A DNA stretch of 64,000 bases from an uncultured beta proteobacterium (GTDB lineage: Bacteria > Pseudomonadota > Gammaproteobacteria > Burkholderiales > Burkholderiaceae_C). This document shows, piece by piece, positions 17,791 to 28,250 of this stretch (positions within the stretch are counted from its first letter, which is position 1; every line of letters starts with the position of its first letter). Under the pieces are notes generated by a model. The model saw only the letters and a list, made by a program, of their open reading frames with translations. It ran no database searches and was not told the origin of the DNA. Both the position numbers and the translations under genes were made by a program. Location of the stretch: contig CAIQOO010000175.1 of NCBI GenBank assembly GCA_903873485.1, forward strand, positions 100,932 through 164,931. The letters are read 5' to 3'.

Positions 17791-19095
17791 TCAGATCGGC
17801 TGGCCTGCCACTGGCGCGTGCGCCAGCATCCGGGCCAGCCGCTCGGATGCGCCAGGGTGCGAGTAGTAAAACGCCACATACACCGGGTCTGGGGTCAGGG
17901 TCGAGGCATTGTCCTGGTACATCTTGAGCAGGGCAGCGGCCAGGTCTGGCCCGCTGGTTTGCGCTACCGCATAGGCATCGGCTTCAAACTCGTGCTGGCG
18001 CGACAACTGGGCAAAAATCGGCGCGACAAAAAAGCCAAACACCGGCAGCGCAAGCATGAACAGCAGCAAGGCCAGCGCATCATTCGGGCCGGCAACATTC
18101 GGCTGCACCCCAAGCCCAGTGTAGAACCAGACCTGCTGCGCCAGCCAGCCCAGCAGCGCAAAGCCGGCCAGGCTGATGGCAAACATCGATGCGATACGCT
18201 TTTGAATGTGGCGGTGCCGGAAATGCCCCAACTCATGCGCCAGCACCGCATCGACTTCCGGCGGGCTTAACTTGGCCAGCAGCGTGTCATAAAACACCAC
18301 CCGCTTGGCCGCGCCAAAGCCGGTGAAATAGGCGTTGGCATGGGCGCTGCGCTTGCTGCCGTCCATGACAAACAAGCCCTTGGCCGAAAAGCCGCAGCGC
18401 TGCATCAGTTGGTTGACCCGCTGTTTGAGCACCGCATCTTCAAGCGGGGTGAACTGGTTGAACAGCGGTGCGATCAGCGTCGGATAAATCACCAGCAGCA
18501 GCAGATTGAAACCCATCCAGACACACCAGGCCCACAGCCACCACAGGCCGCCGCTGGCCCCCATCAGCCACAACATCAGCGCGGCAATCGGCAGCCCGAT
18601 CAGTACCCCCATCAGGCTGGATTTGACCAGGTCGGCCAGCCAGAGCCTGACGCTCATCTTGTTGAAACCAAAGCGCGCTTCCAGCACAAAGGTCTGGTGC
18701 AGCGACAGCGGCAAATCAATCAGTCCGTTGATCACGACAAAGCCGGCCAGCAGCGCCAATTGCTGCAGCATGCCGGCCCCGAGCCACGACAGCAGCGCCT
18801 GGTTCAGCGCCGACAGCCCGCCCAGCAGCGTCCAGCCCAGCAGCACGGTGCTGCCGACGGCCAGCTCCAGCAAGCCCAGCCGGGCTTTGGCCAGCGTGTA
18901 ATCAGCGGCCTTGTGGTGGGCCGCTAAGCTGATGGTCTGGGCGAATGCCGCTGGCACTTGGTCCCGGTGCCGCGCCACATGGCGGATCTGGCGCGAGCTG
19001 AGCCAAAATTTCAGCAGCAGGCTCAGCACCAGGGCGCTGGCAAAGGCGCTGGTCAACAAAAGAGATGGATCAGAGAAAAGCTGGGTGTCAGGCAT
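17791..19095 (-). CDS. M48 family peptidase, Ste24/CAAX-protease-like
   Basis: Membrane zinc protease of 434 aa. The zinc motif HELGH is in [15 protein letters not shown] and the third ligand in [10 protein letters not shown]. Seven or so hydrophobic segments, [15 protein letters not shown] and [12 protein letters not shown], are typical of Ste24-like peptidases rather than HtpX. It likely works at the inner membrane in protein quality control. The ATG at 19095 gives [13 protein letters not shown]; it diverges from orn by 38 bp. Confidence 0.92.
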   Translation of the reverse strand: MPDTQLFSDPSLLLTSAFASALVLSLLLKFWLSSRQIRHVARHRDQVPAAFAQTISLAAHHKAADYTLAKARLGLLELAVGSTVLLGWTLLGGLSALNQALLSWLGAGMLQQLALLAGFVVINGLIDLPLSLHQTFVLEARFGFNKMSVRLWLADLVKSSLMGVLIGLPIAALMLWLMGASGGLWWLWAWCVWMGFNLLLLVIYPTLIAPLFNQFTPLEDAVLKQRVNQLMQRCGFSAKGLFVMDGSKRSAHANAYFTGFGAAKRVVFYDTLLAKLSPPEVDAVLAHELGHFRHRHIQKRIASMFAISLAGFALLGWLAQQVWFYTGLGVQPNVAGPNDALALLLFMLALPVFGFFVAPIFAQLSRQHEFEADAYAVAQTSGPDLAAALLKMYQDNASTLTPDPVYVAFYYSHPGASERLARMLAHAPVAGQPI

Positions 19096-19133
19096 GGCGG
19101 CGAAGTTTAGGCGATCAGCGACAATTTGCCCCC

Positions 19134-19721
19134 ATGTCCACCCCCAACATCCCCACTGAAACACCTACCTTGCCCAAGTCGGATCAAAACCTGGTCTGGC
19201 TTGACTGCGAAATGACCGGACTGGAACCCGAAACCGAGCGCATTCTGGAAATTGCCGTCATCGTCACCGGCCCCCGGCTTGAACAGCGCATCGAAGGCCC
19301 GGTGCTGGTGCTGCACCAAAGCGATGCGCTGCTGGCCGCCATGGACAAGTGGAACCAAAGCACCCACAGCAAAAGCGGCCTGATCGACAAGGTGCGGGCC
19401 TCAACTCTGACCGAAGACGAGGCGCAAGAGCAGATTCTGGCCTTTTTGAAACATTTTGTACCGAAAAGCGGATCACCCATGTGTGGCAACAGCATCGGGC
19501 AAGACCGGCGCTTTCTGGCCAAATACATGCCCCGGCTCGAAGCATTCTTCCATTACCGCAATCTGGATGTGAGCACCCTCAAAGAACTCTCCAAGCGCTG
19601 GGCGCCAGAGGTTTACAAAGGTTTCAAGAAGAAGCAGCGCCATACGGCGCTCGCCGATGTGCATGAGTCGATTGACGAGCTGGAGCATTACCGGGAACAC
19701 TTTCTCAAAGTGCCGGGGTAG
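19134..19721 (+). CDS. orn: oligoribonuclease
   Basis: A 195-aa DEDDh 3'-5' exoribonuclease that degrades very short RNAs, including pGpG from c-di-GMP breakdown. Motifs: [18 protein letters not shown] (first D and E), [11 protein letters not shown], and [14 protein letters not shown] (H and last D). The ATG at 19134 gives [11 protein letters not shown]; codons upstream in frame overlap the divergent gene's region and are not family-like. Its role links to the GGDEF/EAL protein elsewhere in the window. Confidence 0.97.
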   Translation: MSTPNIPTETPTLPKSDQNLVWLDCEMTGLEPETERILEIAVIVTGPRLEQRIEGPVLVLHQSDALLAAMDKWNQSTHSKSGLIDKVRASTLTEDEAQEQILAFLKHFVPKSGSPMCGNSIGQDRRFLAKYMPRLEAFFHYRNLDVSTLKELSKRWAPEVYKGFKKKQRHTALADVHESIDELEHYREHFLKVPG

Positions 19722-19977
19722 CGCCGCTGCCCGCATCAGTAGAAACCCGGACTTGTGCCATAATCTCGCGCTGCACTGCCGAGCGCAGCGCAAACTTGCA
19801 CATCTCCCAACATTCACCAGGCTCAAGGTCATCCTGCTGCAGGACTGACAAAAAGGGCCTCCCGGCACTCCATCTCACCCACGGTGAGTCGGCGCCGGTT
19901 CCGTTTGATGGTTGATGTTTTTTAACCATTAACGGAGCCGCCGCACATCCTGCGCGGCTTGCGTATGAAAGAAATCC
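19722..19977 (+). other. 256-bp leader before the rhlE-type helicase
   Basis: No gene is seen. The region holds small potential hairpins, for example ATGGTT/AACCAT around 19911-19933 and GCCGC/GCGGC around 19939-19961. A long structured leader is common for DEAD-box RNA helicase genes, which often regulate their own mRNA. That role is inference. Confidence 0.35.
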
Positions 19978-21813
19978 ATGACTGACGCCACTTTGGCGAC
20001 GGGCGACTGCTCGCCTGTCGAAATTATTTCCAATGACCCCATCGATCACGATGGCCCTGATCGTGCTGCCGCCGCGCAAGTGCCAGAGGTACCCAATGGC
20101 TTTATCGCCATGGGCCTGGCCCCCGAGTTGCTGCATGCCGTGAAAGACCTGGGCTTTACCCAGCCCACCGCCGTTCAGTTGAAAACCATTCCGCTGGCCA
20201 TGCAAGGCCACGGCGCCGGCGCCAAAGACGCTCGCTTTATCGACCTGATGGTGTCGAGCCAGACCGGCAGCGGCAAGACTGCGGCATTTTTGCTGCCGGT
20301 GCTGCACACCCTGCTGACCCAGCAGACTCAAGCCGAAGCCAAAGAGCGCGAAGACTACCAGCGTGCTGTAGCCGATGCTGCCGCCAAGGGCGAACCTGCC
20401 CCCAAGCGCGCCAAGCGCAAGGACCCGACCAACCCGCGCCACTTCACCGCACCCACCCCCGGCGCGCTGGTGGTTTGCCCCACCCGTGAACTGGCCCAGC
20501 AGGTGGCGCATGACGCAATCGATCTGGTGCAGCATTGCCGCGGCCTGCGCATTGCCAATATCGTCGGCGGCATGCCTTACCAGTTGCAAATCGCCAAGCT
20601 GCAAAACGCCAATCTGGTGGTGGCGACGCCAGGGCGTTTGCTGGATTTGCAGCGTTCCATGCAGATCAAGCTTGATCAGGTGCAGTTTCTGGTAGTCGAT
20701 GAGGCCGACCGCATGCTCGACCTGGGCTTTTCGGACGATCTGGCCGAAATCAACCAGCTCACCATTGCGCGCAAGCAAACCATGATGTTTTCTGCCACCT
20801 TTGCGCCGCGCATTCAGCAGTTGGCGGCCCGCGTCATGCGCGAACCGCAACGCATCACGATTGACAACCCGCAAGAAAAACACGTCAACATCAAGCAGGT
20901 GCTGTTCTGGGCCGACAACGCCCAGCACAAGCGCAAACTGCTCGACCACTGGCTGCGCGACACCGGCATCAACCAGGCGATCGTGTTTGCCAGCACGCAG
21001 ATTGAATGCGATGGCCTGGCCAATGACCTGCAGCAAGACGGCTTTGATGCGGTGGCGCTGCACGGCGCCTTGAGCCAGGGCTTGCGCAACCGCCGCTTGA
21101 TGGCGTTGCGCCAGGGCCAGGTGCAGATTCTGGTAGCCACCGATGTGGCGGCACGCGGCCTCGACGTGCCCACCGTCACCCATGTGTTCAACTTTGGCTT
21201 GCCGATGAAGGCCGAGGACTACACCCACCGCATTGGCCGCACTGGCCGCGCCGGGCGTGATGGGCTGGCGGTGACCTTTGCCGAGTTCCGCGACCGGCGC
21301 AAGATTTTTGATATTGAAGCCTTCACCCGCCAGCCGATCAAGGCCGAAGTGGTGCCCGGCCTAGAGCCGCAGCAGCGCATGCCGGAGCCGGCGCGCAGCG
21401 GCTTTGGCGGTCGCGGTGGCTCAGACTTTGGCAACCGGGATCGCAAGTTTGGTGGTGGTGCGGGCCGCCCGGCGGCGGGCGGCTTTGGCGGCAATCGCGG
21501 TTTTGCTGACAACCGCAGTGGTTTTGCCGACCGAAACGCCAGCGGCCCGCGGGTGATGGGCGCTGACAGCTTTTCCAGCAGCAGGCCCGCTGGTTTTGCG
21601 CCACGGGATGACCGCCCGGCAGCACCGCCCGCGCGTGATGCATTCAGCTACGAGCGCAAAGGCGGCTTTAACGACCGTTTTGCCGGAGAGCGCAGCGCGG
21701 CACCGCGCGGCGATTTTGCCGCCCGCAAACCAGCCTTTGGCAAACCAGCAGGTGGCGGCAAGGTGTTTGTGCCGCGTGATGCGCAAAAGCGTTTCTCGAA
21801 AAACGACCGCTGA
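19978..21813 (+). CDS. DEAD-box ATP-dependent RNA helicase (RhlE-like)
   Basis: A 611-aa RNA helicase. Motifs in order: Q motif GFTQPTAVQ, motif I SSQTGSGKTAAF, PTRELAQQ, TPGRLLD, VVDEADRMLD, SAT, FASTQIECDGLA, DVAARGLDVPT and HRIGRTGRAG. A charged insertion of about 45 residues (QAEAKEREDYQRAVADAA through KRAKRKDPTNP) lies between motifs I and Ia. The C-terminal ~150 residues are rich in Gly, Arg, Phe and Asp (RGG-type), an RNA-binding tail. It likely acts in ribosome assembly or RNA decay. A terminator follows. Confidence 0.94.
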   Translation: MTDATLATGDCSPVEIISNDPIDHDGPDRAAAAQVPEVPNGFIAMGLAPELLHAVKDLGFTQPTAVQLKTIPLAMQGHGAGAKDARFIDLMVSSQTGSGKTAAFLLPVLHTLLTQQTQAEAKEREDYQRAVADAAAKGEPAPKRAKRKDPTNPRHFTAPTPGALVVCPTRELAQQVAHDAIDLVQHCRGLRIANIVGGMPYQLQIAKLQNANLVVATPGRLLDLQRSMQIKLDQVQFLVVDEADRMLDLGFSDDLAEINQLTIARKQTMMFSATFAPRIQQLAARVMREPQRITIDNPQEKHVNIKQVLFWADNAQHKRKLLDHWLRDTGINQAIVFASTQIECDGLANDLQQDGFDAVALHGALSQGLRNRRLMALRQGQVQILVATDVAARGLDVPTVTHVFNFGLPMKAEDYTHRIGRTGRAGRDGLAVTFAEFRDRRKIFDIEAFTRQPIKAEVVPGLEPQQRMPEPARSGFGGRGGSDFGNRDRKFGGGAGRPAAGGFGGNRGFADNRSGFADRNASGPRVMGADSFSSSRPAGFAPRDDRPAAPPARDAFSYERKGGFNDRFAGERSAAPRGDFAARKPAFGKPAGGGKVFVPRDAQKRFSKNDR

Positions 21814-21826
21814 TCGGGTCAAACCT

Positions 21827-21866
21827 AAAAAAGTCCGCAGGCATGGCCGCCTGCAGGTTTTTTTTT
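21827..21866 (+). terminator. rho-independent terminator of the helicase gene
   Basis: Stem GCAGGC/GCCTGC (21837-21842 and 21849-21854) with an upstream A run and nine T downstream, 13 bases after the stop. Confidence 0.88.
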
Positions 21867-21867
21867 C

Positions 21868-22013
21868 GGCATCCAGGGCAATGGCACTGACTTAAAAGGG
21901 TTTCCGTTCGGGCTGAGCTTGTCGAAGCCTTCATTGCCCTTCGACAAACTCAGGGCGAACGGGAGAATTTGGCAAGCAATCGTGTTTAAGTCAGTGCCAT
22001 TGGGCATCCAGGG
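21868..22013. mobile_element. miniature inverted-repeat element with 11-bp target duplication
   Basis: An 18-bp perfect terminal inverted repeat CAATGGCACTGACTTAAA spans 21879-21896 and 21985-22002. The 11-mer GGCATCCAGGG directly abuts both ends (21868-21878 and 22003-22013), as a target-site duplication would. The 88-bp interior has no gene but a second imperfect inverted repeat, 21904-21927 against 21939-21962 (21 of 24 paired), containing the widespread proteobacterial CTTCGACAA...TTGTCGAAG motif. Duplication length and end style suit IS4-family mobilisation; no transposase is in the window. Confidence 0.82.
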
Positions 22014-22066
22014 TGTATCGGGGTGCTGCCATTCGCCCCAGGCAACGGTGTGCCAATGCCGACTGG

Positions 22067-22600
22067 CTAACGGGCGCGCCGTACCCGCAGCAGTTCGTCG
22101 AGAATCAGGCAGGCGGCACCCAGGGTGATGGCGCTGTCGGCCACATTGAAGGCCGGAAAATGCCAGCCGCTATGGTGAAAATCCAGAAAATCGACCACAT
22201 AGCCATACAGCACCCGGTCAATCACATTGCCCACGGCACCGCCCAGAATGCAAGCCAGCGCAAAGGCAAACAACTTTTGCCCGGCATGCGACTTCAGCAG
22301 CCACAGAATCACGCCCGCCGCCAGCAGTCCGATGCCGGTAAAAAACCAGCGTTGCCAGCCACCGGCAGCGGCCAGAAACGAGAATGCCGCGCCGCTGTTG
22401 TGCACCCGCACCACATTAAAAAAGCTGGCCACCGGGGTCTGGTCACCGAGCTGGTAGTAGCCCAGCACCAGCACCTTGGTGAACTGATCCACTATCAGCA
22501 CAATCACCGCCCAGGCCAGCCAGGGCAGCAAGCTGGCGGAACTGCCGGGCTTGAAGCCCTGGCCGGCTCTGGCGGGCGCAATGCCGGGCTGGCGTGCCAT
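22067..22600 (-). CDS. lspA: lipoprotein signal peptidase
   Basis: Type II signal peptidase of 177 aa with four membrane helices. Catalytic aspartates lie in [19 protein letters not shown] and [23 protein letters not shown] and [12 protein letters not shown] are also diagnostic. ATG at 22600 is chosen ([13 protein letters not shown]); the frame continues into the ileS end. It follows ileS by 34 bp, the usual pairing. Confidence 0.96.
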   Translation of the reverse strand: MARQPGIAPARAGQGFKPGSSASLLPWLAWAVIVLIVDQFTKVLVLGYYQLGDQTPVASFFNVVRVHNSGAAFSFLAAAGGWQRWFFTGIGLLAAGVILWLLKSHAGQKLFAFALACILGGAVGNVIDRVLYGYVVDFLDFHHSGWHFPAFNVADSAITLGAACLILDELLRVRRAR

Positions 22601-22634
22601 CAGGCCGGCCCGCAGCGTGTTGGGGCGGACGGCT

Positions 22635-25532
22635 TCATGCAAAGGTCCGTGCTTCACCGGCACCAAACAGGTTGCTGGTGCAGCGACCGCACAGGGTCGG
22701 GTGGGCGCGGTCTAGCCCGACATCTTCGCGGTAATGCCAGCAGCGCTCGCATTTCACATCATTTGAGGCGCTAGCCCTTATGCACAGTGCGTCTCCAGCT
22801 ATTAATTCAATAGTAGATGTGATGAACACAAACTTCAGGTCGGCGCCCAGGCTGGCCAGCAAGGAATGGTCGAAGGCGCTGACCGTCAGGCTGATATTGG
22901 CTTGCAGCGATGAGCCCAACTGACCATCGGCGCGCAGCACCTCAATATGCTTGTTGGCAGCATCGCGCAGCGCGCGGATGCGCGACCACTTGGCCAGCAA
23001 GCTGCTGTCAGGCTCTGCCAGGCTGCAATAGCTGTCGATGAAGATTGATTCGCGGCTGGCAGCAGGCGTTTTGCCCTCGCGGCCCAGCACGCGCCAGGCC
23101 TCTTCGGCGGTAAAGCTCAAAAACGGCGCCATCCAGCGCAGCATGGCCTGCGATATTTGCCACAGCGCGGTCTGCGCACTGCGCCGCGCCAGCGACTTTG
23201 GCGCGGTGGTGTAGAGCCGGTCTTTCAGGATGTCGAGGTAAAACGAGCCTAAATCCTCGCTGCAATAGATTTGCAATTTGGCCACCACCGGGTGAAATTC
23301 ATACACCTCGTAATGCGCCAGGATGTCGGCCTGCAAGATGGCGGCCTGGCTTAGCGCGTAGCGGTCAATCTCCAGCAGTTGCCCGGGTGGCACGGCATCG
23401 GCATCGGGGTCGAAATCACTGACATTGGCGAGCAAAAACTTCAGCGTGTTGCGAATGCGCCGGTAGGTATCGACGACCCGCGCCAAAATTTTGTCGTCAC
23501 CGGCAATGTCACCCGAATAATCGCTGGCAGCAACCCACAGGCGGATGATTTCGGCCCCGAGTTTTTTGCTGGTTTCCTGCGGATCGACACCATTGCCGCC
23601 GCTCTTGCTCATCTTGTGGCCTTTGCTATCGACGGTGAAGCCGTGCGTCAGAATGCCTTTGTAGGGTGCCCGGTCGTACATGGCGCAGGCTGTCAGCAGC
23701 GACGAGTGGAACCAGCCACGGTGCTGGTCGTGGCCTTCGAGATACAGGTCGGCCTCGGGGCCGGGCGCGCCAGTGCGGGGGTCGATGTCCTGGTGGCCGC
23801 TGCCGGGGTGCGAGCCTTTGAGCACCGTGGTGTGGGTGGTGCCGGAGTCAAACCAGACCTCCAGAATGTCACTGCTCTTGCGGTAGTGGGCGGCATCCTC
23901 GGCGCCCAGAATCGATTCGGTGCTGGCCTTGCTCCAGGCTTCAATGCCGCCGGTTTCCACCATGCTGGCGGCCAGGTCGAGCAGTTCCATGGTGCGCGGG
24001 TGCAGCTCGCCACTGTCCTTGTGCAGAAAAAACGGCAGCGGCACGCCCCAACTGCGCTGGCGGCTGATGCACCAGTCAGGCCGCCCGGCAATCATGTCGC
24101 GCAGGCGAATCTTGCCGCTTTCGGGGTAAAACGCGGTGTTTTCAATCGCGTCAAGTGCCGTCTGCCGCAGCGTTTTGGGCGCTTTGTCTTTGGTGAAAAC
24201 ACCCGCGCCCGCATCCATGCGGATAAACCACTGGGCGGCGGCGCGGTAGATCACCGGGGTTTTGTGGCGCCAGCAATGCGGGTAGCTGTGAACGATGGTC
24301 TCGGTGGCAAACAGGCGACCGGCCGCGCGCAGCGTGTCGATGATGACCGGGCAGGCTTTCCAGATGTTCATGCCGCCAAACAGCGCAAAGTCGGGCGCAT
24401 AAGTGCCATTGCCCTGCACCGGGTTCAGGATGTCGTCATAAGCCATGCCGTGGGCCACACAACTGTTGAAATCCTCCACGCCGTAAGCCGGTGCCGAGTG
24501 CACGATGCCGGTGCCGTCTTCGGCGGTGGCGTAGTCGGCTAGATAAACCGGGCTGAGACGGTCAAAGCCGGCATCGACCGCGCAAAGCGGGTGCCTGAAC
24601 TGCAGTCCGCCGAGGTTTTTGCCCGCTGTGGTGGCGATCACCGTGCCGGTCAGCCCGAAGCGTGCCAGGCATGACTCGACCAATGTTTCGGCCAGCAGCA
24701 GCAGGCCACGCTCGGTATCCACCAGCGCAAAGCTCAAGGCCGGATTCAGGTTGAGCGCCTGGTTGGCGGGAATGGTCCAGGCGGTGGTGGTCCAGATGAC
24801 GGCAAAAGCGTCTTTCTCGATCTTCTCCAGGCCGAAAGCGGCTGCCAGCCTGGCCGGTTCTGCACACAAAAAACTGACATCCAGCGTTTGGGATTTTTTG
24901 TCGGCGTATTCGATCTCGAACTCGGCCAGGCTGGAGCCGCAGTCAAAGCACCAATAGACCGGTTTCAAGCCCCGATAAACAAAGCCGCGCTCAATCACCC
25001 GCTTGAAGGCGCGAATCTCGTCGGCCTCGTTCTTGAAGTCCATGGTGCGGTAGGGCTTGTCCCAGTCGCCCAGCACCCCCAGGCGCTTGAAGTCTTCGCG
25101 CTGCAGGTCAATCTGTTCGGTGGCGTAGGCGCGGCTTTTGGCCTGCATGTCGTCGCGTGCCAGCTTGCGGCCAAATTTTTTCTCGATGGCGTTTTCGATC
25201 GGCAGGCCGTGACAGTCCCAGCCGGGGATGTAGGCAGCATCCAGCCCTTTGAGCTGGCGTGCCTTGACGATCATGTCTTTCAAAATCTTGTTGACCGCGT
25301 GGCCCATGTGAATCTGGCCGTTGGCGTAGGGCGGGCCGTCGTGCAAGATGAATTTCGGTTTGCCGGCACGGGACGCGCGCAGCTTTTGATAGAGGCCGAT
25401 GGTTTCCCATTCCTTGACCCACACCGGCTCGCGTTTGGGCAGGTCGCCGCGCATCGGAAACGGGGTGTCAGGCAGGTTCAGGGTACTGCGGTAATCGGCT
25501 TTGCCGACGGCGTCAGGGGTTTTAGTGGTCAT
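22635..25532 (-). CDS. ileS: isoleucyl-tRNA synthetase
   Basis: Class I synthetase of 965 aa. HIGH-type motif in [24 protein letters not shown] in [12 protein letters not shown], and a C-terminal zinc finger [13 protein letters not shown] with LCGRC. Just before this finger, residues about 906-923 are encoded by a degenerate copy of the local repeat, in frame. The ATG at 25532 overlaps the last codons and stop of ribF, which suggests coupling. Length is normal for bacterial IleRS, so the repeat replaced or reshaped a variable segment and did not greatly lengthen it. Confidence 0.97.
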   Translation of the reverse strand: MTTKTPDAVGKADYRSTLNLPDTPFPMRGDLPKREPVWVKEWETIGLYQKLRASRAGKPKFILHDGPPYANGQIHMGHAVNKILKDMIVKARQLKGLDAAYIPGWDCHGLPIENAIEKKFGRKLARDDMQAKSRAYATEQIDLQREDFKRLGVLGDWDKPYRTMDFKNEADEIRAFKRVIERGFVYRGLKPVYWCFDCGSSLAEFEIEYADKKSQTLDVSFLCAEPARLAAAFGLEKIEKDAFAVIWTTTAWTIPANQALNLNPALSFALVDTERGLLLLAETLVESCLARFGLTGTVIATTAGKNLGGLQFRHPLCAVDAGFDRLSPVYLADYATAEDGTGIVHSAPAYGVEDFNSCVAHGMAYDDILNPVQGNGTYAPDFALFGGMNIWKACPVIIDTLRAAGRLFATETIVHSYPHCWRHKTPVIYRAAAQWFIRMDAGAGVFTKDKAPKTLRQTALDAIENTAFYPESGKIRLRDMIAGRPDWCISRQRSWGVPLPFFLHKDSGELHPRTMELLDLAASMVETGGIEAWSKASTESILGAEDAAHYRKSSDILEVWFDSGTTHTTVLKGSHPGSGHQDIDPRTGAPGPEADLYLEGHDQHRGWFHSSLLTACAMYDRAPYKGILTHGFTVDSKGHKMSKSGGNGVDPQETSKKLGAEIIRLWVAASDYSGDIAGDDKILARVVDTYRRIRNTLKFLLANVSDFDPDADAVPPGQLLEIDRYALSQAAILQADILAHYEVYEFHPVVAKLQIYCSEDLGSFYLDILKDRLYTTAPKSLARRSAQTALWQISQAMLRWMAPFLSFTAEEAWRVLGREGKTPAASRESIFIDSYCSLAEPDSSLLAKWSRIRALRDAANKHIEVLRADGQLGSSLQANISLTVSAFDHSLLASLGADLKFVFITSTIELIAGDALCIRASASNDVKCERCWHYREDVGLDRAHPTLCGRCTSNLFGAGEARTFA
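22764..22815 (-). repeat. AGCGCTTG-family repeat, copy 3 (inside ileS)
   Basis: Minus-strand reading gives ATAGCTGGAGACGCAC, then ATAAGGGCTAGCGCC. It is degenerate, but the spacing matches the family. It is translated in frame as part of IleRS. Confidence 0.6.
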
Positions 25533-26511
25533 GATGGCGCAAGGTGGCAAAGTAGGCACGGGCATCCTGGCAATCTTGGCTGATGCCAGCAGTCAATGCG
25601 TCCAGGGAGTCGTATTTGAGTTCGTCGTGCAGCTTGTGAAGAAGCTCCACCCGGACAATTTTACCGTAGGCTCCTTCCTCGCCCAGGTGGCCGGGCCAAT
25701 CAAGGCAGTGGGTTTCCAGCAGCACCCGGCCAGCGTTGACATCGCGCGGATCAAGCGACGGGCGCACCCCGAGGTTGGCGACCCCGATCAGCGGTCGGTC
25801 GCTCAGGCCAGACACCCGCACGGCAAATATGCCGGCAGCGGCAGGTTTCCAGTGGGCAAAGCGCAGATTCAGCGTCTTGAAGCCCAGATGGCGCCCGAGT
25901 TTGCGGCCATGCACCACATGGCCCGAGATCCGGTAGGGGTGACCCATCAGGCGGCTGGCATCTTGCATGCGGCCTTGTTGCAGCGCGGTGCGCACCGCCG
26001 AGCTCGACACCCGCTGGCCATGCACTTCGTAGCTGTTCATGCGCGCCACATCAAAGCCCCGAGCGACACCGGCGGCATCGAGCATCGGGTAGTCGCCGGC
26101 GCGCCGGGCGCCAAAGCGAAAGTCATCGCCGACCAGCACATAGGTCACCCCCAGCCCCTGCAGCAACACCCGTTCAATGAAGTCCAGCGGCGACAAATCG
26201 GCCAGCCGGGCATCAAATGGCAGCACCACTGTCTGTTCAACGCCACAGGCACCCAGGTCGATCAGCTTGTCGCGCAGCGTACCCACCCGCGCCGGCGCAC
26301 GCGCCGGGTTGCGGGTGACGGCGGCAAAATAATCGCGCGGATGCGGCTCAAACGTCAGCACACAACTGGGCACGCCACGCTGCTGTGCTTCGCCCCGCAG
26401 CAGTGACAGCATGGCCTGGTGGCCACGGTGGACACCGTCAAAATTGCCGATCGTCAGGGCGCACGCCGGGGCAATGTCGGGGTGCTTGAAACCCCTGAAT
26501 ATCTTCATCAT
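25522..26511 (-). CDS. ribF: bifunctional riboflavin kinase / FAD synthetase
   Basis: A 329-aa enzyme making FMN and FAD. The N-terminal nucleotidyltransferase has [18 protein letters not shown] and [13 protein letters not shown]; the C-terminal kinase has [19 protein letters not shown] (with K where most families have P) and [12 protein letters not shown]. Two adjacent ATGs (26511, 26508) could start it. It is upstream of ileS-lspA with an 11-base overlap and diverges from the HNH gene. Confidence 0.95.
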   Translation of the reverse strand: MMKIFRGFKHPDIAPACALTIGNFDGVHRGHQAMLSLLRGEAQQRGVPSCVLTFEPHPRDYFAAVTRNPARAPARVGTLRDKLIDLGACGVEQTVVLPFDARLADLSPLDFIERVLLQGLGVTYVLVGDDFRFGARRAGDYPMLDAAGVARGFDVARMNSYEVHGQRVSSSAVRTALQQGRMQDASRLMGHPYRISGHVVHGRKLGRHLGFKTLNLRFAHWKPAAAGIFAVRVSGLSDRPLIGVANLGVRPSLDPRDVNAGRVLLETHCLDWPGHLGEEGAYGKIVRVELLHKLHDELKYDSLDALTAGISQDCQDARAYFATLRHHDH

Positions 26512-26673
26512 TTTGTTATTTGTTTAATAGCATTGAGCGCAAGCGACAACAGCGCTTGAAGTCAATTTGACACATAAAGGGGGTATATTGTGTTCCAGAT
26601 GGGCGTGTTGGCGGCGGTGTTGGCATCATTCGTGCTGGTTTGCTCGGACTGCATCCTTTTCAGGAGTCGTGTT

Positions 26674-27231
26674 TTGAAAGTCTTGAAGCTGTCAGCCCAA
26701 GGGTTGCCTCAATCCTGGATTTCACTTGAACAGGCGGTGATCCATTACGCCGCCCAAGAGGTGCGCTGGGAAATCGGCCATCAGGTGGCGGTATTTCATG
26801 GTGGTCACAACGCCGTCACCGGGAAACAATCGATCATCACGGTATCGAGCATCATTGGCACCAAAGGGGTGCCCAACATCAACCCGTTTGACATCAGGCC
26901 TGGCCTGACCAACAGCAAATTGTTTGTCCGCGACCGCAATATCTGCGCCTACTGCGGCGGCTTGTTTGACGAGCATGACCTGAGCCGCGAGCATGTCATT
27001 CCGTTTGCCCAAAATGGCGTTGACAACTGGATGAACGTGGTCACCGCCTGCCGCCCCTGCAACCACCGCAAAAGCCACCGCACGCCCGAGCAGGCCAACA
27101 TGCCGCTGCTCTATGCGCCCTATGTGCCGAGCCTGTGGGAAGACTTTATTTTGCGCAACCGCCGCATTCTGGCCGACCAGATGGAGTTTTTGCTGGCGCA
27201 TGTGCCCAAGTCGTCACGGCTGTCGGCTTGA
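26674..27231 (+). CDS. HNH endonuclease family protein
   Basis: A 185-aa protein with an HNH nuclease fold: CAYCGG (first zinc pair), SREHVIPFAQNGVDNWMNVV (H of the catalytic motif), ACRPCNHRKSHRT (second zinc pair, N and H). The N-terminal part (KVLKLSAQGLPQSWISLEQA) is typical of a widely conserved proteobacterial HNH family of unknown role. A GTG at 26590 also opens the frame, but CAGGAG (26661-26666) places the start at TTG 26674 and removes an unlikely hydrophobic lead. It lies 30 bp before the ligase gene. Confidence 0.88.
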   Translation: MKVLKLSAQGLPQSWISLEQAVIHYAAQEVRWEIGHQVAVFHGGHNAVTGKQSIITVSSIIGTKGVPNINPFDIRPGLTNSKLFVRDRNICAYCGGLFDEHDLSREHVIPFAQNGVDNWMNVVTACRPCNHRKSHRTPEQANMPLLYAPYVPSLWEDFILRNRRILADQMEFLLAHVPKSSRLSA

Positions 27232-27261
27232 GTCAACAATTTTCGGGAGCTAAAAACTGTC

Positions 27262-28158
27262 ATGATGATGCAACCCAAACCACACACGCTCAGTAGCCTG
27301 GCCTTGCTGCTGGGTCAGGTTTTTTTGCCAGGCGCAGCGCTGGTGCCAGGTGTGTCGGCGCAGGCGGTCCAGGCCAGCGCCGATACTGCGCCGGCGCTGA
27401 TGCTGCCCAAGGTGTGGCAGTCCGGCCACAGTCCGGCTGGCTTTCTGGTCAGCGAAAAACTCGATGGCGTGCGGGCTTTTTGGGACGGCCAGACCCTGCG
27501 CTTTCGCAGCGGACGGCTGATTGCGGCACCCCAATGGTTCACCGCCGCCTTGCCAACCGTGGCGCTTGATGGCGAATTGTGGCTGGCGCGGGGACAATTT
27601 GACCGTTTGTCCGGCATCGTGCGGCGTGCCGATCCAGTCGATGCGCAATGGCGCGAACTGCGCTACATGGTGTTTGATTTGCCGGCTGCGGCGGGGCCGT
27701 TTGCCGAGCGTGTTGCGCGGCTGGCGGCGCTGGTGCAAACGGCCGGGCAGCCCTGGCTGCAAACGGTGGCGCAGCAGCAGTTCGACAGTACTGCCGCCTT
27801 GCAGGGGCAGCTCGCGCAGGTGACAGCCGAGGGCGGCGAAGGGCTGGTGTTGCACCGCAGCAACGCGCTGTGGTCGCCGGGGCGCAGCGATGCTTTGCTG
27901 AAATTCAAGCCCCTGCCCGATGAAGATGCCAGGGTGGTGGGTCACTTGCCCGGCAAGGGGCGCCACGCGGGTCGGCTTGGCGCCTTGTTGCTGGCCCTGC
28001 CCGACGGCCAGCAATTTGCCTTGGGGACCGGATTCACCGATGCCCAGCGCCAGGCACCGCCTGCCATTGGCGCGTTTGTGACCTACCGCTACCGTGATCG
28101 CACCGCCCGTGGATTGCCGCGCTTTGCCTCGTTTTTGCGGGTGCGCGAGGCCGAATAG
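27262..28158 (+). CDS. ATP-dependent DNA ligase, LigE-type with signal peptide
   Basis: A 298-aa minimal ATP-dependent DNA ligase. Adenylation lysine in SEKLDGVRAFWDG, then LDGELW, EGGEGLVLHR and LLKFKPLPDED; an OB-like C-terminal part follows. The first ~35 residues look like a Sec signal peptide (LLLGQVFLPGAALVPGVSAQA), as in LigE enzymes, which are thought to act in the periplasm, possibly on incoming DNA. It follows the HNH nuclease gene closely, so both may handle DNA together; that is inference. Confidence 0.9.
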   Translation: MMMQPKPHTLSSLALLLGQVFLPGAALVPGVSAQAVQASADTAPALMLPKVWQSGHSPAGFLVSEKLDGVRAFWDGQTLRFRSGRLIAAPQWFTAALPTVALDGELWLARGQFDRLSGIVRRADPVDAQWRELRYMVFDLPAAAGPFAERVARLAALVQTAGQPWLQTVAQQQFDSTAALQGQLAQVTAEGGEGLVLHRSNALWSPGRSDALLKFKPLPDEDARVVGHLPGKGRHAGRLGALLLALPDGQQFALGTGFTDAQRQAPPAIGAFVTYRYRDRTARGLPRFASFLRVREAE

Positions 28159-28250
28159 ACCGGGCTACTCACGCGGTGGTACCGTTCTCAAAGGAACATG
28201 GGGCCAGTCGGTGGCGCAGGCGGTACATCTGGCCTGGTTAAAAGGCCGGA

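Noticed and set aside
26515..26575. possible eleventh repeat copy between ribF and the HNH gene
   Set aside because: Has AATAGC and GCGCTTG, but not the spacing or the AAGGGCTAGAGG half; too diverged to count.
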